Source: Diacronema lutheri (taxonomy: Eukaryota > Haptophyta > Pavlovophyceae > Pavlovales > Pavlovaceae). Taken from it: a stretch of 62,896 bases of DNA. The translations under genes were made by a program, and so were the position numbers. Below are positions 1 through 11,101 of this stretch, in pieces; position 1 is the stretch's first letter, and each line of letters opens with the position of its first letter. Below the pieces are notes generated by a model. It saw only the letters and a program-made list of their open reading frames with translations. It was not told the origin of the DNA and did no database searches. The stretch is from positions 1 to 62,896 of the forward strand of contig JAGTXO010000086.1 of assembly GCA_019448385.1 (NCBI GenBank), read 5' to 3'.

Positions 1-451
1 TGGCGACGGCGACGTTTCGTCACTAATCTTGCAGCGCGACGATCGCGTATAGATGGTCAAGCCAAATCCGATCAGGGGCACGATCGCGCCCCGAGTGCAG
101 CGCGGGCCGTTCGGAAGGACGTCCTTGTGAGGGAGCTCTTCGCGTTTGGCGAGCGGGGGAGCACGACGCGCAGCGTTGCTGCGGCGGCGTGCGGGCGGCG
201 AGCAGCGGTCGGGCTGCTCGCGACGAGGCCGGAGCAGACGGCGCCGTGGCCGCCGGCGCAGGTGACGCGCGCCGACGAGCCGTAGCGAGCGTCCGTGATC
301 CGCACGGCGGTTGGAGCGGGCCGGCTGGTGCGGCGCGCTCGGCCACGGGTGGCGGCGTGCACGGTCGTGCCGCGCGCGGCACGCGTCGCCAGCCGCGCGC
401 GACCTGGGCAGAGCCCGCAAAGCGTCGACCGCTGCGCGGCTCGGCCGTGCG
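1..451. other. 3' flank of the Fanzor polyprotein gene, no gene seen
   Basis: No protein-coding gene is supported here. The stretch lies directly downstream, on the minus strand, of the Fanzor stop codon at 454-452. It contains a perfect 12-bp palindrome AAGGACGTCCTT at 115-126 and a GC-rich stem candidate at about 75-92 (GGGGC paired with GCCCC). In Fanzor and TnpB loci the guide RNA is usually encoded at or just beyond the 3' end of the nuclease ORF, so this is the natural place to look for one. That is an inference: no conserved RNA fold and no element terminus can be shown from one copy. The region is GC-rich with many fortuitous open frames on both strands. Confidence 0.4.
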
Positions 452-3200
452 TCAACGCCGGCCGCGCTTCGGCCCGCGCGCGCTGCCGCCGCCGGCACTG
501 GCGCTGGCAGCTCCGCGGGCGGGGGTGCGGGCGCGAGAGCCGCCGCCGCCACCGCCGCCGCGCCCGCCGCCGTCGTCGCCACCGCCGTCGCCGCCGCCGC
601 CTCCCCCGCCGTCATCGTCGTCGTCGCCGCCGCCGCCTCCGTCGCCGTCGCCGTCGCCGTCGCCCTCGCCGCCGCCGCCGTCGCCGCTGCCATCGTCGTC
701 GTCGTCGTCGTCGCCCTCGTCGTCGCCCTCGTCGTCGCCGTCGCACTCGTCGTCGCAGTCGTCGCCCTCGCCGTGCACCATGCGCTCCTCACGCTCCCAC
801 ACCTCGCCGCGCGCCCACCAGGCGAGCACGAGGGCAAAGCGCTCAGGCGTCGACGTGGTGTCGCGCCCGGCCGCGTGCGCCGCCATGTCGTGCACGTCGT
901 AGAAGATGTTGCGCGCGGCGTTGTAGTCGCGGTGCACGGGCTTCTTGCCGCCGTTGCACGCCGGGCAGATGACGAGCGCGTGCACCGTGCGCGTGCCGCC
1001 CTTTGCCACGGGCAGGCGCGGGTTCTGCGCGAGCTCCGCGCCGCAGCGCTGCAGCCTGCCGCCCTTGGCGAGCCGCGGCATCGAGCAGTGCATCGACGTG
1101 TACGGCTCGGGCACGAAGACGGCCGCGACGCCGCGCCGCCGCAGCTCGCGCAGCAGCCCCACCTGGAAGGCGGGCGGCGCGCCCTTGGGCTGCGCGCCCT
1201 TGTGGTCGCGCAGCCACTTGCCCACGCACACGAGCAGCCGGTCGCGCGTCACGCCGTCGACACAGTGCGCCGCGATGAGCGCCTCGGCGACGCGCGCCGC
1301 GTTGGACCGCCCGCCGCTGTCGCGCCGCCAGCGCTCCTTCCGGCGCGCCGGCGCGTCGTACACGTGCTCGGCGGCGCGCTCGCGCACCCGCGCGCTCTCG
1401 CGGTGGAAGGCGTGGAACTCGCCCTCGCCGAGCACCTTGGCGCTGTGCGCCTCGCCAAGCCGCGCCTCGTCCGCCTCCACGCTGAACTCCTCGCCGCGCC
1501 CGTCCTTGCGCACGCGCCGCCGCGCCGCGTTGGTCTTGGCCGTCTCGCGCGCAAAGCCCGCGGCGCGCGCGCGCGCGCGCTGCGTGAACTGCCGCCAGAC
1601 GGCCGCCCGCCCGACGTGCGCAGAGTAGGTGGTGATGTTGCCCATGTTCGGGTCGGCCGCGACGACGACCGCCGCCTCGACGTCGATCGCCCGCCGCAGC
1701 TCGGAGCCGAGCGCGACGGCGATGCGCCCGTCCGGCCGGCGCCAGCGGTGCAGGACGCCCGAGCCGCCGGCCGGCGCCTGCGCCTTCGGCACGAGGACGG
1801 TCCCGACGGCGTGCACGGCGACGCCATCTGTCACCACCGACTTGACGGGCTGCCGGCCCGGGAGCGGCACGCGCGGCAGCGGCGCGAGGCCAACCCACGA
1901 GCGCCGCGCGTGCCACGGCAGATCGGCCGGCGGCCGCTCGCGCCCGGCGTAGTCGAAGACGCGGTTGGAGATGTCGAAGCGCGTCGCAAAGACCGCGTAC
2001 CTGACGCGCACGTCCGACATCGGCGGGGTGTTGCCGTTTGTGCCTGTCCACTTGATCGGCTCGCCATCGTGGTCGCGCAGGTCCAGCGCCTTGAGCCGCG
2101 CGCGCAGCTCCTTGCGCTCGTCATCCGAAAGCGTCACCCAGATGGCGCTCGCGGCGAGGCGCACGTTGCGCGGCACCTGCGCGCAGCGCGCGGCGCGCGA
2201 GCGCGCGGGCGCGTGACCAACCTGGCCGCGGGGCGGCGCGCACGGCGGCGGCGCGCGCGCTTGGGCGCTCGGCGGCGGCAGCGGCAGCCGCGCCTCGCGC
2301 GCACATTGTGCGTGCGCAGCGGCGCCACATTGTACCGCGGCGGCCGTCCGGTCAGCTGCGTGTGGATGTGCGCGAGCCGGCAGAGCAGCGCCTGCCCCTC
2401 GGCCACGTGCTGCAGGGTGCGGATCTGCACGAGGAAGTAGCGCGTCGTGTGCCGGTCGTAGTTCCACCTTTTCGTGGGCGTGCACTTGTAGTCGATCTTG
2501 TGGAGGACCATGTCGGGCAGGTGGCGGTCGAGCGCGGCGGGGCAGCCGACGCGCGCGCCCTCCACGTCGCCGCGCAGCAGCCGCTCGCACAGCTCGCGCA
2601 CGCGCGCGTTTCGCTGCATCTCGGGCAGCGCGACGAGCGCCTCGTCGCGCTCGACTGCCGCGCGGACGACGTTGCGGAGCAGCCCGTTCACGACGCGCGA
2701 TGGATGCATCAGGCACGCGGTGGACACCTGCGTCGCCTCCGCCTCGAGGATCTCCGTGAGGCCCACCGCGCAGACGGGCTGGACGCCCTCGGCCATCTCG
2801 CCGACGGCGCGCGCCGTCGCCGCCTTGGTCTGCGCGGCGGCTTGCTCGGCGGGCTTGCCTCGGGGCGCTGCACCGTACGTGCTCTCGTCCTTGTGCCAGC
2901 CGATGGCCGAGAAGATCGCACGGACGGTTCCCTTGTCCATCGTGGTCGACGTGTGCACGCTGGTCGACGGGCCGCCCGACGCCGCGCCGACGGCCTGCGC
3001 GCTCGCCACCGCAGCCTCGTCGCGCACCACCTTGTTGATGACGCGGTACGCCTGTGTCGTGAGCCTGTGCACGGCCGCCGCGATGCGCCGCAGCTCCTTC
3101 CGCGCACCGGGCTGCGCCGTCACCGCCTGCGGCCCCGCGTTGAGCGTCGAGCGCTTGACCACGAAGCCCGGGAGCACGCTGACGCGCGTGCGCGCCGTCG
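452..3200 (-). other. Fanzor (eukaryotic TnpB-like RNA-guided nuclease) domain
   Basis: This is the C-terminal part of the polyprotein, about residues 5345-6214. An N-terminal helical region is followed by PPRYNVAPLRTHN, a form of the Fanzor block just before the RuvC fold. RuvC-I is ADPNMGNITT (Asp5815). RuvC-II is VPEPYTSMHC (Glu5997, with the E-x-x-T-S spacing typical of Fanzor). RuvC-III is HRDYNAARNI (Asp6057). Four cysteines, 6004, 6018, 6044 and 6047, form the zinc ribbon between motifs II and III; the first pair is spaced C-x13-C rather than CxxC. All catalytic acids are present and the frame is intact, so an active enzyme is plausible. Fanzors are known as RNA-guided DNA endonucleases carried by eukaryotic transposons and large DNA viruses. 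The acidic tail after the RuvC fold may be a disordered extension. Confidence 0.85.
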
Positions 3201-6200
3201 CGCCGCCGGCGGCGCGCGCGCTCGGCGCAGCGGGCTCGTCCACGCGCGCGCGCTCGACGCCGCGCGCGCGGGGAACGCTCGGCGCGCGCGCGCCCGCGGC
3301 GTCGCGCGCGCTCGCGGCGGCACCCGCCGCGGCGCGCTTGCCCGCGGCGCCCGACTCGCCGTGCGCGCGAAGCGGCGCCGACGCCAATGCCGACGCCGCG
3401 CCCGCGCCGCCGCTGCCGCTGCCCGATACGCCCGCGCGCCGCTTCTGCTCGTCGCGCGTCTTGCGGAACTGGGCGACGAGGTCGCTGCTCACGTTGGCCT
3501 CAGGCTCCCACGTGTCGGCGCTCTCGTCGTAGCCCCGCCACCTGATCCGGAACTGGAACGTCACCTTCTTGCCCGCCTTGCGGCGCTCGTCGACGACCGC
3601 CTCGACCTCGTACGTGCGCGCCTCCTCGTCGACGCTCGCGCCCGCCGCGCTCGCGCCCGTGTCCGGCCACCCAGCGACCGTGCCGCCCAGCCTCTCGGCG
3701 GCCGCGCGCAGCTGCCGCTCGCGCTGGGCGGCCGCGGCGCCTCGCGCGACCAGCGCGGGCAGCATGCCCGCGCCGCCCGCGAGGCCGTGCGCGCCGACGC
3801 TGGCGGTCATCAGCGCGTCGAGGCACGCGAACGTTGCGAGCGCACGCGCGCCATCGTCGCCGCCGCGCGGCTGCGAGCGCACGACGGGCGATGGCCGCGG
3901 CTCCCCCTCGGCCGCGAGCAGCGGCCAGATCGCACTGGCCAGCGCGACGGCATGCGCGCCGACCGCGACGGCCACGTCCGCGTCGAGCGGCGCAAAGTCG
4001 TAGCGCACGAGCGCGGCCGGGCGCGAGTCGTCCGTCGGCCGGTCGGCGACGAGCAGCCCGACCGGGCGCGGCGGCTCGCCGGACGGCGCGGCGACGGGCA
4101 CGCAGAGGAGCACGACGAGCAGGCGCGGCGTGCCGCCGAGCAGCGCGCGCGCGGCATCCGCCCCGTCGGCTCCGCCGCGCGCGGCCGCGGCGAGCAGCTC
4201 GGCCGCGCGCGTCGGGCCCAGCGCCGTGCGCGCGTCCTTGCGCGCGCGTGCGCGGGCCGTGTACGCGGCGCAGGCGTCGTCGAGCACCGCCGCGCTGGGC
4301 GCGGTGCCAGTCGTCGCCCACGCGCGCAGCGCGTCGCGCACCCGCGTGACGATCGCCTGGTCGACCGCCGCCTCGCCGGCAGCGTGCGCCGGCGCGCACG
4401 CCGGCGGTGCGGCGGCAGGCGCGAGCGCGGGCGCGCCGTCGGCGCCGTCAACGCCGACGGCGCCGTCGGCGCGCCGCCACGCGAGCTTCGCCTCGATCTG
4501 CTGCCGGACGGCGTGGCAGTGCCGGTCGATGCCGCGCGCGTCGTCGAGCGCGGCCAGCGCGTCCTCAGCGGCGGGACGGCCGCTCGCGTCCGCGACGGCC
4601 TGCAGGCAGAGCAGCGCGGCCGCACGCGCGTTGCACGCGCTCTGCGGCTCGGGCGCGAGCGCGAGCTCGAGCTCGAGCGGCGACGCGCCTCGCGCCGCGG
4701 CGATCGCGTCCATCAGCACGTCCAACCGCTGCACCAGCGCCCTGTGCGCGTCGCGCGGCGCGCCCGTCGACGGCGCGCGCGAGCGCGTCGCCACGAGCCC
4801 GAGCGCGCGCGCCGGCGCGCCCGCCGGCGTGTGCAGCACGAGCAGCGCCGCGCCCGCCAAGCTCGCGTTGCGCGTGACGAGCGCGAAGATGCGCGTCGCC
4901 TCGTGCGCGCCCACCGACGCCCAGATCGCAGCGCGATCGGCGTCCGTCTGCGCGTCGCACAGGTCGCGCACGTCGTCCGGCGCGAGCAGCGCGCCGCCGC
5001 CGGCGGAGCGCGCGACGATCGCCCGCGCCTCCGCCACGAAGACGGCCTGCGGCAGGTCGGCGTGGCGCGCGTCGACGATGGCGCGCGTCGCGTGCACGCC
5101 GAGCTCCACGCCGCGGTAGAAGGCGCGCGCGTTGGCCGCGCGCGCGTGCGCCGGCCGTCCGTCCGCGTTGCGCCTCGCGCGCGCCTGCTTGCTCGTGCGC
5201 GCGAGGCCGTCGCGTGGCAGTGGCGGCAGCGTGGCGAGGAAGCGCGCGGCGGGCGGCGGCGCGCGCACGCCGCGCTGCCGCCGTGCGATGGCCGCGAGCC
5301 GCCGGCCCGCCGCGCTGCCGCCCGCGCCGACGTGCTGCCGGCGGCCGAGCGCCGCCGGTGGCGGCGGCGGCGGCGGCGCGGCGGCGGGCGGCGGCGCGAC
5401 GGCGGGCGGCGGCGCGGCGGCGGGCGGCGGCGCGGCGGTGGGCGGCGGCGCGGCGGCGGGCGGCGGCGCGGCGGCGGGCGGCAGCGGCGGCGGCGCGGCG
5501 GCGACGGCAGCACCAGTCGGCTTGTCCGCCCACGCACCCGAGACTCTGTCCCAGACCTTGCCCCATGGCGCGCGCCCACGCGGCCGCGCGAACTGCCCCG
5601 GCTCGAGCGCCTGGCCGCGCTTGGCGGCGGCGGCGGCGGCAGGGGGCGGGCGGCCGGCGCGCCAGTCGAAGACAGGTGCAACCGTGGCGGCAGGCGCCGA
5701 GTGCCGCGCGTCGGTCACAGAGCGCGTGGTGCGCGCGGCGACCGTGGCACGCCTGGCGGGCGGGCGGTGAGCAGCGCCCGCCGGCGCGCCGGCGGGCGCG
5801 GCCGCCTCGAGCCCGGCGGAGGCGCCGCGCTTGCGCTTGCGCGTGCCGCCGCGCGTGCGCCTGCGCGCGCGCCCGCCGCGCGCCCGTTCGGCCTGCGCGT
5901 CGCCAGCCGCGTCGCCGGCCGCGTCGCCGCGCCGCACGTAGACGACCGCGAACGCCTCCTCGCCGGTCCCGTCGACGCCGCCGCGCGCGCGGCGCAGGAC
6001 CGACCGCCACTGCAGCCGCCGCGCGCGGCCGGGCTCGCACGCAAACCAGCGCCCACCGCGCCTGACGACGGCCACAAAGTCGTCGTCGCGCCGCCCGCGC
6101 CGGCGCGTGCGCAGCAGCACGCACTGCACGTCGAGCCAGCCCTCGTGCCAGTCGGCCGTGCTGGGGGCGACGCGAATCGACTGCGGGAGCTCGACGCCAA

Positions 6201-9200
6201 AGCCGGCGAGGCGCACGATGTGCGCGACGATGACGCTCGAAATGGCGGGGGCGCTCGACGGGTCGCCCGCTGCAGCGAGCACCGCCCCGCCCCAGTGCTC
6301 ACGCGTGACGCAATCCGCGTCCTCGACGTGCACGTGCGCCACGCTCGCGCCGAGCTGGTGCAGCAACGCGCAGATGTCGGCGTCGACCGTCCTCTCCTCC
6401 TCGGCCGCCTCGGCCGTGCCGCGGGCGGCGGCGTCGCCTGCCGGCTGCCCGAGGTACGCGATCGCCCGCTCGACGGCCGCGCGCTCCGCACGCGCTGCGC
6501 TGTCGATCGCCGCATTGCCGACGGGCGCGCGCAGCGCCGCGATCGCGTCTTGCAACGCCGTCGCGTCGCCCGTCGCCGCCGCCGCCGTCACCGCCGCCGC
6601 GCTCGCGGTGCCGTGCGCGACGGCGTGCAGCGCGGCGGCGCGCGCGGCGGGGATGCGCCCGTCCAGCGCGAGCACGAGCGGCGGCCCGGCCGGCGTCTGC
6701 TGCCGCCGGTGCCGCCGGCTCGCAGCCGGGTGGTCGGCGCGCGCGCGCTCGAGCCGCGCGCGCCGCTCGACGACGCGCGCCCAGAAGGCCTGCACCCTCG
6801 GCTGCGCGAATGCAAGCCAGCCGGCGCCGCGCGTCACGACGTGCACGACGATCCGGTCCTCGTGCCTGAGGTACTGCACGTAGAGCGCTTTGCTCACGCC
6901 GAGGACGTGCATGCCGAGCTGCAGCTGATCGCGGTGCGGCTGCGGCGGCCCGTCCTCGTGCGCCGTGGCGCCCGCCTTGGTGAGCGTCTTCACCTCGACG
7001 AGGACCTGCTCGTTGTTTTCGGGGAGGATGGCGAGCCCGTCCGGCGAGAAGGCGAACGGCGCGCTCTTGTCGTGCGGGTCCGCACGCACCATCGGCAGGT
7101 TGCACACGACGGTGATGCCGTACGCGGCCGCCAGCTTGCGCAGCGCGACGGCCTCGCCGAGGATGCCCGCGGTCGTCGCCTTGGTCCGCACCTCGCGCCG
7201 CCGCCGGTGCACGTACTCGTCGGTGAGCGTCTCGTGCGCGACGCCGGCGTTGTCGTTCACGACGTCGCCAACCTTGCTGCCCGTGACCTCCTCCCATCGC
7301 TCGTCGTGCCAGCGCGGGCTGCGCTGCGCGGGCGCGCCCGCGCCGACGGCGTCGAGCACGCGGCGCAGCGCTGTGCCGTCGGGCGCAGCAGGCACGCGCG
7401 CGCGGTCCTGGGCCTCGCGAGCGTCGAGGACGCGGCCCGTAGTGGAATCTTGGGGTAGGTCGAGCTTGCTCGCCTCGCCGTAGCGGCTCTCCAGCTGGCG
7501 CGGTGCGTCGGCAGGGCCGCCGTCCGTGCGCGCACCCGACGCGCCCGCCAGTGCACGCGGCGCAGCGTCCGAGGCGCCCGCCGCGCCCGCGCCGCCGCCA
7601 ATCGCGCCAGCGCACGCGCGCGCCGCGACCTGCGGACGGCCAGCCGCAGGGACCTCGTCCGCTCGGCCGGCCGCTGCGTCGGCCGTCCGCTTGGCCACCT
7701 CGCGCACGTCTCCGAGCGCGAGCGTGGCTGGCGCCGTCCAGCTCCCGTTGCGTTTGTCCCAACATTTGAGCAGCCCGCCAAGGAAGGGCGTGCCCGTCGG
7801 GCGGTCCTCGGGCACCTCCGCCAGGATCGCGTCGACGCGCAGCGCGGCCGCCACATCGCAGAACGCGCGCGCGGCGCGCGCCATCCGCTCGGCGCGCGCG
7901 CCGCCGTCGTCCGCCGCGCGGCGGATGGCGTGGCTCACGTGCGCGACGCGGAGCGAGACGACGGCGTGCGCCGGCGCGTCGGCGCCCGTGCCGAGCGTGT
8001 GCCGCCGGATGGCCAGCTGCCCATCGCCCATGCGCGGCGGCAGCGACGCGCACGCCGCGACGGTCGTCGTGCCGGCCGCGCTGTCGCACAGCCAGCTCGC
8101 CTCGCCGCCGCCCGCAAACTCAAAGGTCGCGAAGCCCTCGCGGCCGAAAAGCGCGACGAAGTGGTCGAGCACCGCCTTGTTGATCGCGCGCGCCGCCGGC
8201 CGCGTCGATGCGCCGCGGGCAGCGCCACCCGCCGCGCCGCGCGCATCGCTGCACGTCGCAGGGCAGGTGCAGCCGGAGGCGCGCACGCCGTCCGACCGCG
8301 TCCGCGGCAGCTCGAGCTCGCGCACCTTGGGGCAGAACCAGAGCGGGTTGGACGCCTCGAGGCACAGCACGACGAGCCGCCCGTCCGTGCCGGCCAGCGC
8401 GCGCGCGTCGCGCAGCAGCTCGACGGCGAGCTCGGACGTCGCCGCGTGCACCGCCGGCTCGCCCGTCGCGCGGTCGGGCGGGAAGAGGCCGCCGCCGACG
8501 AGCGGGCTGGGGCAGCGGCCGAGCATCACGAGCAGCGGCGGCGGCGGCGTCTGCGGCGCCTGCTGCCCGACCGCAGCCGCCGTCAGCCCGGCCAGGTCGG
8601 AGCTCGTGCGGAGGGCCTTGAGCGCGACGCGCGAGCCGGTGCCCGCCTGCTCGGAAAACGTGGCGAGCATGGCGCACGTGCTCGCCCTCGCGCCGCACTG
8701 CCAGCTGACGCGCGCGAGGAGGCCTTCCAGCGTGTCGTTTTCGCGCGGCCGCGTGACCGCGTCGAGCGCCGCCGGGCCGAGCTGGAGGCTGCCGGGCGTG
8801 ACGCACAGCACCGCCTCGTGGTAGGCGCGCAGCAGCTCCCTCGGCAGCTGCTCGGCGGGCGTCGCCGCCTGCCCGCCCACCCACCGTGCACCGTGGCCGC
8901 CGTCGCCCGCGCCCGCGAGCCGGACCGCCGGCCCGCCCGTGATCGCCGAGGTCGGTGGCGTGCCGAGCGCGTCGACGAGCGCGCGCACGGGCGCGACACG
9001 CCTGCGCGCAGCGTCCGCGCCGACGGCGAGCGCGGCGATCTGAGCGCCGTCCCATGCGCGCTCCCTCGCGTCGTCCCGCGCGGCCGCCGGCGCGGCGCCC
9101 GGCCGCGCGCCGGGCGGCACCGCGCACGCCGCCGCGACGACCTCCGCGCGCGCGCCGGCGGCGTCGGGCGCGTGCAGCTGCGCGAGCGCGCCAAAGAGCG

Positions 9201-11025
9201 CGGCGGCCGAGCGGTAGCGGCCGTGCGCCGCGACGAGCGCGTAGAGCACGCGCAGCGCGGCCACGCCCGCCTGGTCGGGCGCGTCGCCAGCGATTTGCTC
9301 GACCTCCCACGTGCGCGTGGGCGGCGGGCTGCCGTCGGCCGGGTCCGGACGCAGCGCCCACGCGCGCTCGACGATCGCGTTGAACACGCCGTGCGCGGCG
9401 CCCTCGTCAAACTCGGCGGCGCCCGCCGCGTGCGCACACCACCCGTGCACGCGCGACGTGGGCGCGTCCACGGCGCGCTGCACGACGAGCACCGCCGGCC
9501 GGTCGACGCAGCCGAGGCTCACCGCCGCGTGCTTGCCCTCGAGCAGCGCCGCCGCCGCAGCCTCGACCAAGGCGTCATCAGGCGCGTCGCCGACGACGAC
9601 GGCACAGCCGTCGCCGTACTCGGCCTGCATCGCGGCGACGCACGACGCGACAAAGTCGCCGCCCGCGGCCGCCGCGTGTCGCGCCGCCAGCATCCGGCGC
9701 GCGATGGCAAGCCAGACGTACTCGGCCGGCGCGCGCGCGGCGCGCGCGCGAGGCGCGCCGGCCGCGCCGCGTGCGCCCGCGCGTGCGCCTCCAGCGGCCG
9801 CAACGGCCGAGGCGGCTGGAGCGGCGGTGAGCGTGCGCCGCGCGCGCTTCGCCGGCCGCGTGATGGGCGATGCACCCGCCATCGCACCGCCCGCAGCAGC
9901 CGGTGCGGCCGCCACAGCGCCCGCCGCAACGCCACTCGTCACGACGCCCGTGGCGGGCGGCGCGGCGGCGGACGTGGCCGCCTCGACGGGCGTCGCGCAA
10001 CTACCGCCAGCGGTCGCGGACGCGCCCGGCGACGCGTCGGCGAGGAGGTGGCGCAGCACGCCGCGCGCGAGCGCGACTCGCACGGCGAGCGTCAGCGCGC
10101 GCAGGCGGTCGGAAGGCGAGGCGTCGCGCTCGGCGTCGGCGGACGTGGCGGCAGCAGGCGGGGCGGCGGGCGGCACGGCGGCGGGCTGGGCGGCCGTCGG
10201 CGCAACCTCGTCGGCCTTGGCCAGCCAGACGAGCCCGGCGACTGCGAGCACGACGCTGTACGCGCCGACATCGTCACCCGCAACGCGCGCCAGCCGGGCG
10301 TGGGCGTCGGCCTCGGACACGGCGACGTGGAAGAGCACGTCGTCGCGGGCAGCTTGCTCGGCAAACTGACGCAGCTGCTTGGCCATCGTCACGCCGGCGA
10401 CGCACGCCTCGCCCGCCTCTGCCTCGACCTGCTCGTCCTGGCCGATGGCGGACGCGCCGGCCTCGGCGCCAGCGTCGAGTGTCCGGCGGCGCTCGAGGGC
10501 GAAGCCACGCACACAGACGCGCTGGAGGCCGCCGAGCGCGCCCGCCTTCTCGTGCAGCGCGCACGACAGCTCGACCACCGAGTCCACGCGCCTCGCGGCG
10601 GCGCCCCCCCGCTCGCCGCGCGTGGCCGCGCGCACGACGAACACCGTGAATTGCGCGCGCTTCGCCGCGCGCGCCGACGCGCACGCGTGCTTCAGGAGCC
10701 GGCAAAGCGCGGGCCTTTGCGCCGCTGCGCCCCGCGTGCACAGCAGCAGTTGGCCGCGCTCGTCGCCCAGCTCCTGCTCGACGGCGGCCTCGAGCGCGTC
10801 GTCCGTCAAATCGCCGTGCTCCGTCGAGGCGAGCGCGCGCGCAGCCGCGAGCGCCAGCTCGCCTGCGCCCGCGCGCCGCCGGCGGCGCGCACCGGCGGGC
10901 GCGTGCGGCGCCGACGCGTGTGACGACGCCGCCGCGTCCGCGCGCGCACACGCGGCGCGCAACGCCTCACGCGCCGAGGCGGCCGCGCGCGCCCTGGGCG
11001 CGAGCTTCAAGAACGTGCGCGCGGC

Positions 11026-11101
<76 letters not shown>

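Noticed and set aside
452-2716. Fanzor as a separate 754-residue gene starting at 2716
   Set aside because: The first 170 residues of that frame are Arg/Pro nonsense, while the true N-terminal Fanzor block lies in the other frame and joins through a phase-0 intron.
2308-7458. 1,716-residue open frame on the plus strand opposite the polyprotein
   Set aside because: It is Arg/Ala-rich with no recognisable motifs, while the opposite strand carries YqaJ, chromodomain and Fanzor signatures. At this GC content, long antisense frames are expected.
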